Positions 23,794-38,500 of a stretch of 64,000 nt of DNA are shown here, piece by piece (within the stretch, counting starts at the first letter, position 1; the number at the start of each line of letters is the position of its first letter). The notes under the pieces are model-generated. The model was given only the letters and a program-made list of their open reading frames with translations, did not search any database and was not told the origin of the DNA. The DNA is from Taenia hydatigena. Lineage: Eukaryota; Platyhelminthes; Cestoda; Cyclophyllidea; Taeniidae. The translations under genes were made by a program, and so were the position numbers. The DNA is taken from the NCBI GenBank assembly GCA_036345935.2, contig JADWOT020000006.1, positions 16,838,519 through 16,902,518 of the forward strand, written 5' to 3'.

Positions 23794-23799
23794 TTTATT
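23794..23799 (-). terminator. Candidate EXOC4 polyadenylation signal
   Basis: Minus-strand AATAAA about 64 bp after the EXOC4 stop codon. Confidence 0.55.
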
Positions 23800-23862
23800 G
23801 AGCATAAATTTACGCAGAAGGAAATGGGTAGTCATGTCTGATGGTAGAGGTTATCACAAGTC

Positions 23863-26800
23863 TCAGGCTCGAATAATCTGCGCGAGCTTGGTGATGCTGT
23901 CGTCGGTTCGGCTGTGGTCGTGCGATGGGTGGCTCCGTTGGTAAAGTCTAAGAAGGTTCTGGTAAACCCCAACCTCAAACGCGACTCCCTGCTCAATCAC
24001 CCTATTCACCACAGCCTGGAAAACATGGAAGAGAAGAAAGGTTAAGTGCGAAAATTGATGCAGGGGTGAAAGACGGCCTTAAAAAAGCGATTCATTAAAT
24101 GACAGAATGCCAGTAGATAAAGACTAACCTCAGGATTTAGATAGAAGAGTTCGTAGAGCTGCTTAACTCGAATTAAGTCAGACTCATGATTTTCAGTTAA
24201 CAGAGCCAAAGCCTGCTGCAACTTGTAGATATTTCGACACATTTTGCGATTGCCATTCACATTCATTCGTGTAATTTGGGGAATAAGACGAAGAAATATT
24301 TGTGATATAAAGTCCCCGAGTCCATCGAAAATAAATCTGCAGGGAAGTTGTATGCAGATTGAAACCGATTAGTTAAGCGTGAATAATATGAGCGCCGACT
24401 GCATGAGTAGAATGTTTAAAAAAGAAGGGTCAAATGCGTACCTGATTTCATGAGGACAGAAGGAATGAATCAAAACCTCCTGCAATTGGTCCCAATAAAT
24501 AAGGCACCGAGTAACTTCGGAGTCTACGTCTACTTCGTCTACAGGACACCAAAAGTTGGCTGTTCGCGGGAGGTTGCCGAAGAGATTGTAGGCCTGCACG
24601 CGCACGTCGAGGTAGACCGTGAGGAGGGTAGCATCGGAGAGGGAGGTGAGCTCCTCGGCAGCCGTAGCGAACGGTACCATGTCAAGGTCCGACACGTTGC
24701 TCTCCAGCCACACTAACCAGTTCTGCACGCACCGCTCCAACCAGTGCTGAAAAAACAATCATTTTTATTCCTTGTTACTACCAATGCTCCAAGACCTATT
24801 TCCCCATCGTAACAAATAAGCAAGACAATTTAATTACTTAGAAGGAAAGCCTCTAAGAGACAAGATTCATGTCAAGATTTAACATTGGGCGACCCGCCTT
24901 CACACCTGAATTACCACTATAAGAAACCAAGATTGGTATTAGAGGAAAATAGTAAGGGAAGCTATTTCTTCAAAAAACGAATAAAAGTGAATATAGTAGA
25001 TTTGCATGCTTGATCACAAAAAAAAGCCATCGAAAACGCAATTTTACGTGTTTATATGGTTTCAGAAAATTCGCATGTTGTCACATTGGCATTCATGATA
25101 GCGCATACCACTGATTCCCGCAGGCGTCCCATGCTCTTAATAGTCAGCATGTCAGCAGTGGGTAGACAAAAATCAGTGCTCGATCCAACCTCATCGCCAA
25201 TGATGTGAAGCAAGTTGTCCATCTCCTTCACAGCCAGACGAGTTGCCTCACGTTCGTGAAGAAGCTGAAAATATCCGACGACAGATATTGTCATCCCAGA
25301 TTATGGGAGTGGGCGAGCTTATAGTTCTTCATAAATATTAGTTGTGGATGCACAGATTTAAATAACTCAACGCTTTGGGCTGGAGGGCATAAATACTGCA
25401 ACAAAAACCTAGTTGAGTAGAAAAAAAGACTTGGACAGAAAGGTGTACGCACTACTATTAACACAACCACCTACCATCACCTTAAAAGTAAATAGCCATA
25501 AAACTGAACGTACAATATCTTCCTGCTTCGAGATTCCTCCATTGCCTACAGAAACACCACTGTCACCCCCATCAGCCCGATCATTTCCCACACCACTGCC
25601 CTGTCCAACAGAACTGGCGAAGGGAATGGCCTGCATGCTGGCTCCTCCTGTGAATGTCGGGTCGGTGCGTCCATTGAGCCCGAGGTTGGAGAGACCAAGC
25701 ACAATAGCTGCCGCCGAACTGAGGCTCGAACCAGGAGTGGAATGATGGCAAGGATCGCCAAAAATAGCCGACTTGCTGCCATTCACCACACTGCCGAGCT
25801 GAGGATCGTGCGGGCTCCCCACGTTGTGCGCCGTGTTGACGGTCGCGAAGGCATCTGCCGCCATCATACGTTGCCAAACGGGGAAATTTCTGCAAAACGA
25901 AACGACGGAAGGAGAGGGAGCCAGGGAGCGGCACAAATCATACACAACATTGAAATGCTTAAGCTAGTAGAATCAGCTACTGCATATTTATTCAACGTGC
26001 CGAGGTCATCATCCAAATGTAGATTAATCAACGAGTAGAGAAAGAGCGGACACAAGGGGCAAGGACAAATAAAAAGTCGCAATCAAAGCCAAAACAAGCT
26101 AAAATTTAAAATTTTTGCCTTCAAAAGCGTCTTTTGCAAAATACATTTACTGAGGATCACAAAGCAGTGACGATATTCCCATTGTGTGGTGTGGCGCTTA
26201 TAGCCGAACCCTATAATCGACGGCTCAAAAACGGTATCCTATTTAGCATTTGGCAATTTCGTGTGGAGCGATTGTGCATTTATCACGTGACATTCTGAGA
26301 TTACAGGAAAGATGATTCATAGAAGACAGCCTAATTAATGGCAAACTCACGTCCAAAATCTGCTAAGATCATTGTCCCGTGCCCACTCAGCGCTAGGAAT
26401 TGTCGCCCCATTGGATTCCGAAACGCTTATACCTAATGAAGGAATTACAAAAATTATCACATTAAATAAATAAAAAGGGTAAAAGTTCATCAGAAGTATT
26501 TGCTTGAGTCTAGCGAATACAACATAAAAGGTAACGATGTGGACTAGAGAATTATATAGCGCTCATTTAAATGTACCCCAGGAGATCAAGAAAAAGCAAA
26601 GAAAAAGAACAGAAAAACAGACTTTTATAAATGGATGAAGCCCAGGTGAGGAAGGTTTCGAGAACAGAGAGGCCTATCTTGGCGCAGTTTGCAGCATAAT
26701 CGGGGAGAGATATGGCCATGGCCTTGGTTTCCCCCAAGGCATGATTCGTCAGGTAGGCAACCTAGAGTGACAAAAAGCACTGCTTTTGTGAGGAGCACTG

Positions 26801-29800
26801 CTTTACCTAATTCAAGACGCTATTTACAAAACGCCGGTTACCAGAGAAAGATGTATGAAGTATCTATCTAGAGAAAAGGTGATTTTATGCTGGGTGAATG
26901 ACATCAAGAAAACCATTTAAAAACAAACAAAAAAAACACTAACAAACTCAATGTTTCAACCTAAGTAGAAGTAAATGGAACTAGAATTAAGGTACCAAGA
27001 CAAAATGACGAGGCAACCTAATGCTAGGTAAATCAATTGCATAATCGCTCTTTTCGCATCAATGGTCAACGCGTGCTTATATCACATCAATATCATAGAA
27101 TAAGATTGCACGAGCGTACAGAAAGAATGGGCCGCTGGAGACCAAGCTCTCGCTGTGTATGTTGGGAAACAATGGCTGTTAATGCATCCGGACCTGGAAC
27201 AAAAAATTGAGTGCGATTAGGTTCAAACAAATCACTCCCGCCTTCTACTTTGTGCAGACGTCATTAGAAGAAAAACCATGTTAATTCAATGAAAGGTTAC
27301 ATGATGCTCAGAACAAGGGTGCGCTTTCAGCCTGACCTCTAGCACTAAATGCGACCAACTGGAACATGGAACCATGTCAATGTATACGTATGGCACTGAT
27401 ATTTGAGCCGATTCACCCTCAAATCAATTGGACAATATTAAACGAGTTTGTTAGCATTGTGGAATTTTGTGTCTTATGTATCAAGAAGAGACCTTACTCG
27501 AGACTGCAAGCACAATTGGTTGTCGAAGCTCCACTTCCGCGTTTGGCAAATAAAGACGATCGATGAAGCTGAGCAAAAATACCCTCAGTTGGCACCGGAC
27601 TGCAAGCCTATGAATTACAAACGGCTTCATTTAATCAAAGGCATGAACACTGATTTGTTGACTAAACTACTAACGGGCAAAGCAAACGAGTTGGACACAC
27701 GCAGTACGCTCGCAGACCTGGCGCTCATGCAAACCGTAAAGATGCGGCATAGGGTAATCATGTTTGGCACAGAAAGAGCATACGCATCACTATCCCAGTA
27801 GTCGCACAGCTCCATTTCACTACCGATTGTTAAAAGAAATGAGTCAGCGTGTGGAATAGCAAAATTTCAATAAAAAAGCAACAGTAATAGGCAATCCAGA
27901 CTAAAGCAGATTTTTGCCTTACGGTAAGTGGACATATACAGCACCGCATAAGAGAGGATTTGTGGCAAAGTTACCAACACTTGTCGCTCAATACTTGGCA
28001 GCTCAATAAACATGCAGAGCTAAACACTAGGGACCACCAATGGCACTTCAGTATTCATAAATTACTAAGGTTGAGAAAACCCATGAGCGGGTTCAAAATA
28101 TATTTTACCCCAACGATCGGCTAAATATTACACTAAGAAAACCGATGCGGCAGGGTATAATCGGAATTGTTTTGGGAACACAAAGAGTTCACTTCAACAA
28201 CATTCGTTTTGATAAATACCAATAGCTCATTTTGGCGTGCAAATTCCAATCTACTTATTAAAACGTGCTACAATTCAAAGTTGGTAAGATCAAGCAGATA
28301 AATGAATTCAGATTTCGGTTCACATTTGCACGACTGGTTGTTTCTGGATAAAAAAGAACACGACGGATGTGTACGTTACCAAGTGGTGTTTTGCAGATCA
28401 GAATGAAATTTACACCACTGGAATGTTTTAGTGCCACAAATCGGAGCGATGCACGCCAATTGTAACTACTTTGGAAATGCTGCAGCCACAGGCAAGCAGT
28501 AACCCTTGGTGCACTTCTCGCTTCTATGGAGCACTTTTACGCCCCTGCAGCCACTAAATAGCTTTGACTTCAGGGATATCGGAATTAAAACCTTACTTAC
28601 TTCTTCGGTAACATTTTCTGTGCCCCCATAGCAAAGATGGCGCCCCTGAGACCCTGAACAATAGAGGTAGAGCCGATGCCGTTCTTACTATCCCGCAAGG
28701 ATGCAACCGGTGGTGGACGCCGTCCGCTAACCGTGGTAACCACATCAGTCCCATCTCCATCGTTACTGAGGCCTCGGTGAACAACGCCTTGCGACGACAC
28801 AGGCTGCATTTCAATGTGACGCGCGAAAGCAAGCACCAAGGAGTAGATATTCTTCACATTTCCAGCTGAGGGACGACAGACAATTGGGTAGGAGGAAACT
28901 GTTTCCCCCTGCGCTCCGCCGTTGTCCTCCATTTTCAGCGGCTTTATACCAATCGAATCGTCTGATAGGAGATCCTACGTGGAATGAAAGCAGACGAGAA
29001 TAACAAATATTCATAACGACTTCAACAATAGACACATTAACAAATAGTTGCTCGAGCTATGTTAAATATTAACCATTTTTTATGATTAGGTTAAATTTGA
29101 GATTTTATAAGACGCATTGCTTTTCTGAAGGACAAATATTACTTAGTTTAGAATAATATAACTGACGCAATATCACAGGCGAAAGCACTTTTCAATCGTG
29201 ATTAGGAAAATTAATAAAAGAAGTATAAACTTGCAGAAGGCATATTGATGCGGTTTCCCCGAAGGTAGTTATTTAAACTCAGACTGTGAGCCGTCTTAGA
29301 GAAACTGAAAAAGAGTTCGCCACTGTTGGATGTCGAGGATCCGTCAGTTAACCCACTGTGCTGCGCGTTGGATGATCCACTTGAATCGCCGGTGACGCCC
29401 GAGAGGAAGGCAGGGAGAGCTCCCCTTCGTTTACCCATTAGCGCATTCAGATCCAACTTGCTCGCATTGAAGTTTGAGACTGCCGCCACTGATGTCGAAG
29501 AACCACGATTGTCAGTTACTGGAAGTGTAAGATTATTCAAAGGTTTCTGGTTCGACAGATGGGCGGAGAGAACTGTTTGAACCTGTATAAGTACCAAATT
29601 GGGGAATGAGTATTGCGCAGCTAGTCTGAATGAGAAAAAATGTAGTGAAAAACAAGACATGCACCAATATAGAGAGGTGCTGCTTTTGACTCACGCCGTC
29701 CAAGACTGTTGGGAATATTTGCGAATTCAGGAAAAAATCCCTATTTTTAAGTGCCAGAGCTTTCTGTCCAGAATTTTAAAGTTCAAAAAGTTTAGAATAT

Positions 29801-32800
29801 TTGCCAATGCGCATTCTTGTTAAGTTCACCCCATTGACCAATGTTATATGGGGACCAACTTTGCAGATGCTAATACTCACGTTAGGGTCAAGATCAGTCT
29901 GAAATGTACGCATACAGTGACCATCCTAGAGCTCTAAAATCCAACTGCCAGGTATGTACATGCATTTAATACTCCCAGCGTCCTCATACTGTCAACATTA
30001 AAAACCTCGTCTCCCAGACGGCTTATCTCCTGATTACTACGGTTGGGATCGCCGTGCTATCCGAGCTTACACACGAAACCCCAGTTGACGATGGAAGTAA
30101 ATGCTGATCACATAAGAAAACGACCAATTTTTGAATCAACCCATTCACAATTCAAGTGAAATGGTACTCACTTCTATTTGAATGTACTCCCAAATGCGTT
30201 CCTCCGAAAGCAAATCCGAAAATTGGAAGGAAACGTTAGGATTTTGCTAAAAAGATAAAGGAAATTGGGCAATGCTGAGACCGTCATACGCGCCTTAAAA
30301 GCCACCCATGTTGCAAATTATAAAGCACCACAACTATACTTAAAGCATGAGACTAAAATAGGCAAGAAGCCAGGAACCTCTTTTATTTTTCTGGCTGTTT
30401 TTAAGACCAGCATAAAGGCGTTGAAGTGCATGCAGAGAGCAGGGAAGAGCAGTTGCAACAACTCGACCAAATAAGTCGGGTCGGCTAGGCTAGAAGCTGG
30501 AGCCGTTTCCCCTTGTGCGGCGAAGCTGAAACAAGAATAGTGTGAAGGAAAGATGGTCATCTTCAAAGGAATGTACGGTCAGTAGCGATCGATAAAAAAA
30601 TCAGATCAAAGGGCAAATTTCCAAATTACCCCGTTAGATCATTGGTTTGGTTAGTTACACACACTAGAAAAATGCCCGTAAATAGTGTCCCAAATCCATT
30701 TTTCAACATATACCAAACTAACCGAAACCGAAACCGAAACATCCATTCAGTAGTGCACTAATTCGCCTGCTGGTTAAAATGTAATACGGTCCCGATAGCC
30801 ACTTAACAGGACATGGAAAAATACATCTACCACCTACCAATTTGGCTAATTAGACGCTCAATTACGGAACTATACTATATGATGCTTGACATTATGATTC
30901 AAAAGCCAGGTAAAGAACTTGCGTGCGTTCAATTTCTGCAACGGCCGGAAGAGTAATGGAATTATGAATCTCTGCGATCAATCCACGTCCCGGCACAAAC
31001 ATTTCATTATCATTTCGGGTAGATTTTGAAGTAGGAATCCCCGATAAATCACCTTGTGTCTTGTGGCGCCACGAAGAGAAAGCCTGTGTGAAAGTGTTAA
31101 CAATCAAAGCCGACAAAGAGACGTTGCAGGAGTAACATCCTTAAGAGACTTTGCTTTTAGCTGAAAAAATGGCTGGATATCAATGATTTGTCTGAAAGTG
31201 GAAGCGTTTATTCATGAACGAGTTGCACCTACTTAGTGTTCCATGAGGGCTTGTCACGTGACAAAATCGATATTACTCATAATAATAACGATGATCCTTT
31301 ATGTGAAATTGGCAGACACCTTTTACCATAAGCAGTTCACCACCGATAAAGGAAAGGAAGGAGAGAATGGTAGTGTGCGTGCACCAGGTGCTTTAAAGGA
31401 AAGTTAACATGCTTTTTAAATGAAGATGTGATCAGGATGGAAATGTAGGAAAACACCATGGCATAGGCTCACTCCATCTCAATGTTGAAATCGCCCGATT
31501 TACATATTTCATAGGGCAGTTGCCAAAGAAAGACAGTACTTTAGCCGCTGAAAAATATCCATTTACAAATTCAGAGTGCCTCTTGAGAACTAAGTAAATG
31601 CTGTCTTATCCATGCACCAATACTACAAAAAATATTCGGAAAAAAAGTACACACTTTTCAAATCTGCATTGAAATCACAACAGAACATTTCATCGCTATG
31701 GACAAAAAGCAACGCTCCCAATCCCCCCATCAGAGTGAACACACAAAACCTCATTCCGAAATCTGAAATATGAAGTTAGTAAAGTAAACACTGCACATCC
31801 ATACAAATACACCAACTTCCGAAAACATGCAACGTAAGAAGTACAATATGCAATAAAATCTAACGAAGACACTTTTCAATTAGATGAGAGAAGTTTGGAA
31901 TAAAAAGAAGAAAGTCAAAACTCCCTCCCAGTGACACGCCGTAAGAACGAAAGTAAAAGGTTCATGGATCCCTCGACTTTCGGGACCAACTTTCTCGTGA
32001 TGCCTGCAACTCTTAATGCGGACGAAGCATATTATAAAAATGAAGTCTTTAAGGAAATGCGACGCAGTCGGTTGAGTTACTTAATTTAACAGCTTCTCAT
32101 GGCGACTTAAAATAAGAACGGTTTAAAGAAATTCACAGATGAAGCGTCCCCAAATGTTTTTTTTGCAAAAGGCTACTAAAAACCAAAACGCCTCAAGCTA
32201 TCGTCATTTACAGATGATCAAGCCTCTACATCGTTGGTCCATCATTCTGATGAAATCAGACAACAAACGTGTACGACCGTCCTCGCGACGGCAGGCGAAA
32301 ATCATAAGTCAGTCACTAGAAAAAACTAACCTGAGACAGTTTCTGCAATCGATGTAGGCAATGAGTTAGTGCAACAATATTCTCTGCCCACTGCCCTTTC
32401 TCAGTTATCATACGGTCCATGAAATCACGAATTCGAATGGCTCCACCGCAGGAATGGTGCATCATTCTATTCTTAGTCTCCTTCGACGAAGCAAGAGACT
32501 CACCACCTAGACGCTTAGAAAGAAGGCTTCCAGACACCGCCAGGGGATCGTTGAAGAGACTTGAGTCGACTTCCGGTGGATCGGATGAAATGGAGCGCCA
32601 ATCAGAGAGTGGAAGATCACAGAGCATCGAGACACCACCGATTAACTGACTTCCCCGATGGGATGGGTCAAAATCAGATAAATTATCCGCGATATATGAC
32701 GTTAGACTGGAATAAATAAAGGTTATTTTGTGCCAAAATTGAATATTTAAAATTAGCACATGGGAGGCGGTAAGTGTTGCATAAAACTCGAAACATTACA

Positions 32801-34010
32801 TGCACAAAGGATTGGGTTACCCAATGTATATAGTCGTTACACCTTCGAAACTGAACAACCTTCCACAAAGTATTATCAGTGTTCGAAAAAGTTGATGGGC
32901 TACGAATATTTGAATGAAGTTAAAGCCACGCTTCAACTGACCGGCTATAGAGCTAATTTTAACGAACACTCAGTATGAAGGACTCACGATCGTGAACATT
33001 GCATCCCCGTACCCGAACTGCAACGATTATTTTTATCGTTGATCACCAAAGCTATCGGCTGATTGAACACGAGGAACAAAAGGGTTGCACGCATTTCATC
33101 AGTCAGAATCTATAATGGAAAATAGGACTCTTTAAACGTCCTTAACACCGAATGGACTGCTTTTAGTGAATCAAAGTGTCAACAGCCACGGCTTGAATGC
33201 ATGGAACACTATACAATGAAGTTATTATTAATTCTTGATTCTACAGAAAGACCTTACAATTTAGCAATGAGTCACGTGCTACCAATCTTGGTAGTGCCGT
33301 GCAAAAAACCAGGCAAGTTTAAATAATGGGACAAACAAATGCATGAACAAGATCAAAGAAAGTACCCAAGATGGCAAGCGCGTTTTAAAAATGATAAAAT
33401 TACATAGAAACTACTGGTAAAAATGTTAAAGCATAAACAAACTTTCTTCTTGGCGGACAGTTCGGCCTTGACGGTATCCAGAGCCGGTACATGTTCCACC
33501 TCCTTGGTCATGATTTCAGTCATTTTAAGCAAATATTCGGTAGCTTCTGGCCATGCTTTAGCGGCAATGAGATTTTTCAAGACTTCAGGTGCAGTTTTTA
33601 CGCGATCGAGCACTTCGATAAGCTCAAGAGAGCGCCGTTGCTCAACTAATTCCAGCCAAAGACGACGCAGTTCTTCTCTGTTGAAACTCAACAGGCTTTT
33701 GCATTGACCAATATCGCGTTTCATTTTTTGAACTGCTTTACGATTTTCTACAAAACTGAATATACAGCAAAAGAACCCAAGCATACTTTGAAGGTCCCCT
33801 GAAACGTCACGGTATATGTTCAAAATCCGTGTAACTTCATCGTACTTTTCTAAACAACGCAGAAAAGTAGCGCGTATTAGACTAATTGGAAGAAAAGAAG
33901 ACATTTGAAAACAGTAAATACCGTTTAAGTACACGTTCAGCACTTCCTCCGTTTCAGTATAGTCGCGTTCCAGAAGCCTTCGTTTTCTTTCCCGCACCTC
34001 CTTGCTACTA
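23863..34010 (-). CDS. EXOC4: Exocyst complex component 4 (Sec8), N-terminal exon(s) unresolved
   Basis: Subunit of the exocyst, which tethers secretory vesicles to the plasma membrane. Exons in coding order (minus): 34010-33922, 33849-33787, 33747-33443, 33109-32988, 32706-32331, 31083-30919 (uncertain), 30525-30378, 30246-30172, 29582-29231, 28961-28601, 27993-27923, 27193-27120, 26761-26623, 26432-26351, 25889-25514, 25264-25109, 24746-24442, 24336-24129, 24015-23863. Key matches: RDYTETEEVLNVYLNEKYDEV, LLSFNREELRRLWLELVEQ (coiled-coil N-terminus), LVELLQLLFPAL, YPIVCRPSAGNVKNIYSL, ELGLQRPILS, FIFDGLGDFISQIF and NRKMCRNIYKLQQAL. The sum is about 1,200 codons, longer than human EXOC4 because of Ser/Asn-rich inserts in exons 9 and 15. 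The phase between 30919 and 30525 does not fit, so an exon is missing there. The opening Met exon was not found. Confidence 0.9.
27448..27801 (+). other. Unrecognised 117-codon open frame inside an EXOC4 intron
   Basis: This plus-strand open frame lies opposite an EXOC4 intron. It has no introns and unusually protein-like composition in its second half (TLADLALM, KMRHRVIMFGTERAY). The C-terminal half loosely recalls the end of a ubiquitin-like domain (an LxxL segment, then a hydrophobic strand ending in MxGT). A retrocopied fragment is possible, but no poly(A) tail or promoter was recognised. Treat it as unconfirmed. Confidence 0.2.
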
Positions 34011-35501
34011 CTACACACGCAGAGGTAAAAAACTAAACAACCAACTTTTCTAGGAGCCCATGAATGAATGACATCAAATATGATGATTGCGTCTAAATCA
34101 AGTATAAACAGAAGAGGAAAACCCACCATGTTATTTAATGGATCAGCCTTGTAAAGGTGCTGGTTGCTTCGATCCTAAACCGAAAACTCATAAAGCTCCC
34201 GTACCCGAACAAACAAAATTTGTATACACTAGTGCGTAAGGCCGAGTAGAGCAAAAATTCATTTCATAGTGCTAACGACGAACGGAGCAAAGACTGCAAG
34301 TTAACTTTGAGAAACAAATTTAAAATAACCACAAAAGTGCATTACACGTGCCAACGTAGTGGAGATCTGGGGAAATAAGACGTTTGAAGCGTTGCAAAAA
34401 AACTGGGAACACTTATGTACCACCTTCCAAATCTAATGACTAACACGATTAGCACAAATCTACGCCCATGAAGGAAGTACAATGCAATGAATACTTAGGA
34501 GAGCATATACCTGTAGCAGACTAGACAACAAAAAGTCCCAAGGCGTCAGCGAGCAATACCGACAATGCTCATATGCCCGACCGAAATATGACCACCGAGG
34601 TTAAATAATTCAATCAACTAAACTCTCGAGCAAAAATCCACACTAGCTAGTACTGAAGTGCTTATGTCAAATACGTTTGGTAGTGTACACCCGTTGCTTA
34701 TAAACACTTTTTAGCAAATTTTCACTTACTTGTTGGATTGGGTTTGCAAAAGTTTATAGATACTGCAACAGTTTTCAACAACGTTTCTTTTATCGGCATG
34801 CGTACTTCTGACCCAACTACGTAGCAAGAAAGCAGACTATAGAGTCTTTAAAACGAGTCAATCACTAACGGTGAGTAACTGCAATGGCACCGGCTAAGCC
34901 ATTACAACTTTGGGTGATGCAAACTGAGTGCTTTACTGGGCAGCTTCGAGCAGGCTGTAGACCCTGCCATTGTAAACCGGGACTAAGCTCTTTACTTATA
35001 TTACTGATTCCTATTGCCTGACTACTTTAACTATGCAGTTATTTAATGTTTTCAGATTTTGCCTTGCCAATGATAATAATGCACATGCTATCTAGACAGA
35101 TACGCTCCATAGGCCAATAGTAGCAGGACAAAAAATGGTCCAATAAAAGAGCAAAAACGACCCGCACTAATTGAAACACACGGCTCGGGGTTTTGCGTCT
35201 GAGTTCTCCGATTTTTGAGTCGAGTCATCTGACGTCGCTTCAAGTACTGGATGATATGCTTTAAAAAGTTTTTTTGATTTTATATTGCGATTATTATCCT
35301 CACTATTTTCTGTTGGTATCAAATAGTGCTGTTGGAAATAGCAGATTATTTTGTCTTGGACGTATTTCCGTCCAAGGTATATAATGCTCTTTGCTGTTTA
35401 AATCACAACAATCCGCGACTATGAAACGATTTTTCTAGTACCTAAGTGATGTCTAACCCTAGTTCGACGTATGCCTGACTGTATCTCCTTCATCTTAGAT
35501 C
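34011..35501. other. Divergent interval between EXOC4 and Wntless
   Basis: It should contain the 5' exon(s) and promoter of EXOC4 (minus) and the promoter of Wntless (plus). A minus-strand ATG at 34968-34970 opens a short frame (MAGSTACSKLP) ending at a GTAAAG donor and might be the EXOC4 first exon, but the link to the next exon was not established. No repeats were recognised. Confidence 0.4.
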
Positions 35502-38500
35502 ATGGTTGGCGTCATTCTGGAAACGCTGAGTTCGAAGAAGCTAGTAGCATTTGGCGTCATTATTTTGATTGCGCAAACTTCATTTTTTCTTATCGGTGGT
35601 CTTATCTCGCCGGCACCACATTCAAGTGAACAAATCCTTTTGTCAAAGTGTGTCGATCTCGAAAGTACTCCAGAAATGTTCAGTAACAAATGGTTCTTCT
35701 TAAGACCGCAGCTCTCGAATCAACCCTGTGGAAAGATTCTTGGCGATAAGCCCCTGGAGGAGATTGCTGCCGAACCGAATATTACTGCTGAAAATATTGT
35801 TTTCGTTGCTCAGTTTCCACATCCCAGATCGGGAGTTGATCTCAAGATGACACGTTGGTTTCAACAAGTAATCGCTGTACTTTGGCTTGACATCAAACAG
35901 GAATATAATATAGAGGTATGTTTCCTAAACAAGCTGCTCACATATTTTTTACGATAATCGGGTACTACTCCCTGAACAGGTTAAGCCAGATGCTTGGTTG
36001 ACATTTGACGTAAGACTGGGCTACCGCAACGACGGTGATCCGCCAGAGGCTTGGAAGGAGATCGCACGCTCTCGAGAGATGCGCCCGCTTTTTTGCAGTC
36101 TTGACAAGAATGTTGCTAGTGAATCAGTGACGGCTGGACGTGGATCAAATGAGGGTTCCAGGTTTTATGACTGCGAAGTGATGCCCCTTTTCACACTGGG
36201 CAGTTGCCACCATCAAAACTACCTAGTCAATATTCGAATTCCCCGCGATCCTGATAAAGGAATAAACCACGGAATCGGTCTACTTCAGGATGTCTGGATG
36301 GTAGAGATTCATCAAAACGGTGGTTTTACAATGGTAAGTCTTACCACTTTTTACTGTTCACTTTTTATTCGAGTGATAATTGATCAGAGTAACCACGTTG
36401 GAGCCTAGGCGTTTCCACTGGTAATCCTTACCATTAGGTCAAGTCGAGTTCGGGCCATTAGTTTTAACATCTTTCTTTGTGAATTGTACCTTGACATCAA
36501 CAAGCGTCTATGTCCGCAATGTCGAGCAAAACGATCACATTAGAGATTTATGCTACTCTTAGTTCTGAAAACGCATTCCCCTGGGCAGAGATATTTTAAA
36601 TGAGTCAATAAAAGTTGGGATTTACAGTTATTTCTGAATGGTTCTCAAGGAATCCTTTTATTTAATGCAAAGCGAAATCCTCGTATCTTATACTCTTCTG
36701 AGTTCAACGAGTAAAAGTGAAGTTGAAACTTAGTCTAGTTGTCTTGCATGGGTTCACTTTCAGGTGTACTAATAATATTGCTTTTGAGAAATTGGTGGTT
36801 TCCAAATCCAAAGGGCTCGATTTCTGCAACGCTAATTGAATCGTGAAGAGAGTCTTTTTCTACTTATCGAAGATCAATATTGTGACCCTGCTAACGGGAA
36901 TATGGAATGAATCATGTTGTGGGCTTTCCTCCGCCTACTTTTTTTTACAAAAACACTAGTGTTTGAATTGATGTTTATAACATCACAGTGTTATTACTAC
37001 TTCAAATTTCTAGTTTATTGTTGCTTTGCCTCCTACTTCGGCGTCGTCATAACTCGCTACACCGTAGGCGAAACCGAATTCGATGGCACACTTTGAAGCT
37101 GTGCCCCTTGTCTACATTAGTGCGCACATTTCAGAGCTAAGGCAAGCGCGTCCCGGCGGCTGTTTGCACATTCGGTGACTCACTACTAGCAACAACTCTC
37201 CCATCGAGATGATGTTGGCTGAGGACAAAATGACTTGATCCACCTTTGGAGGGTTTAAGATACCACTTTCTTGCGAGACTGGCGGCCTCTTTCCCTAATC
37301 ATGCTACACATCTTATTGGTAGTGCTAGTGTTTTGGCAAAGTTTCAACGCGTTTGTCGCGGACAAAAGCGCATTTTGGACTTTTGACGAGAAAATAAGTA
37401 TTAGCGATTCGCTGTTCGTTGTATTTATGGAATTCTTCTCAGACATAGTATTTTCCCTTCCTAGGTGTGGTTTAGTCTGAAAACTTTTCTGTTTCCAATT
37501 GCATTGATTACGGTGGTATTCTTTTGGCGCCGTGTCTCCGAGCTAGAGCGCTCGCCCACGCTAATGGAACGCACAATCTTTGCTCTCGGTCTGGTCCTCT
37601 GCATCTTCGATTGTCCAGTTGAGTGGTTGTCCCTTAAGTGAGTCTTATGTCCTCCTTACTCACCATTGCGCGTTTCATTGCCGGGCCATTTTGGTCCATC
37701 GCCCCCTTGCGAATTGTTATTGCTGACCTATGCTCTCATCTATAAAATTAATCTAGACCTTTTTCGGGTATATTTGAACAAGGAGATCCCTACTTGCCCG
37801 CATTTCTCCAACTCCATGTCATATACCCAGTTCCTCCGCTGTAGTGACTAATCAAACTTGCTTCTTTCTTAGGTTTGATGTCTCTTTTTGGCTTGTGCTT
37901 TCTGACATTCGTCAAGGCGCGTTCTACGCAACCTTAGCCTGCTTCTGGCTGGTATTTACAGGCGAGCATCTGATGGATTCACCTCACGGTCACCGCCACT
38001 CGACACGGTTTGGCCTCTCCATGTATTACTGGCCGAAATTGCTGCTTGTTGGTGGCTGTTGCTCGGCTATGAGCATATTTGAGCTGGCCGAACGCGGCGT
38101 TCAACTGCATAATCCGTTCTACAGGTAAGTTAGATCAGTCTTCTTTGTCTGTATTGCTCTCAACGGCGGGAAAACTAGTTAAATGACCTACAAATTTCAC
38201 CTATTTTGAAGTGTGCTATGCACATTTGAGCTGTTTTGTTACTTTTCATTTTTATTGAAGGTAAAGCCTTATTTAAGCGAATGATTTCATCTTTGATCTG
38301 AAATTCGTATTGATCACAGAAAATACATGTTTATTCCGCTTTCTTGGTTTGTAATGTTGATTAAACAACTTCAATTTACTTTAATATATTTTGCATCATG
38401 GAAAGCTGCGAGTTTGAGTAAAATCAAGTGTCGATACGTTGCTGCACGAAATACACTAGTCAAGCCACTATGGTTACTTTTAAGGCACACTTTTCCCCGA

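Noticed and set aside
25413..26038. Two plus-strand open frames of about 100 codons
   Set aside because: They are antisense to the EXOC4 exon at 25889-25514 and its flanking intron.
30721..30742. Short (CCGAAA)n-like run, possible telomere-type repeat
   Set aside because: Only about three units, not a known telomere motif; simple sequence.
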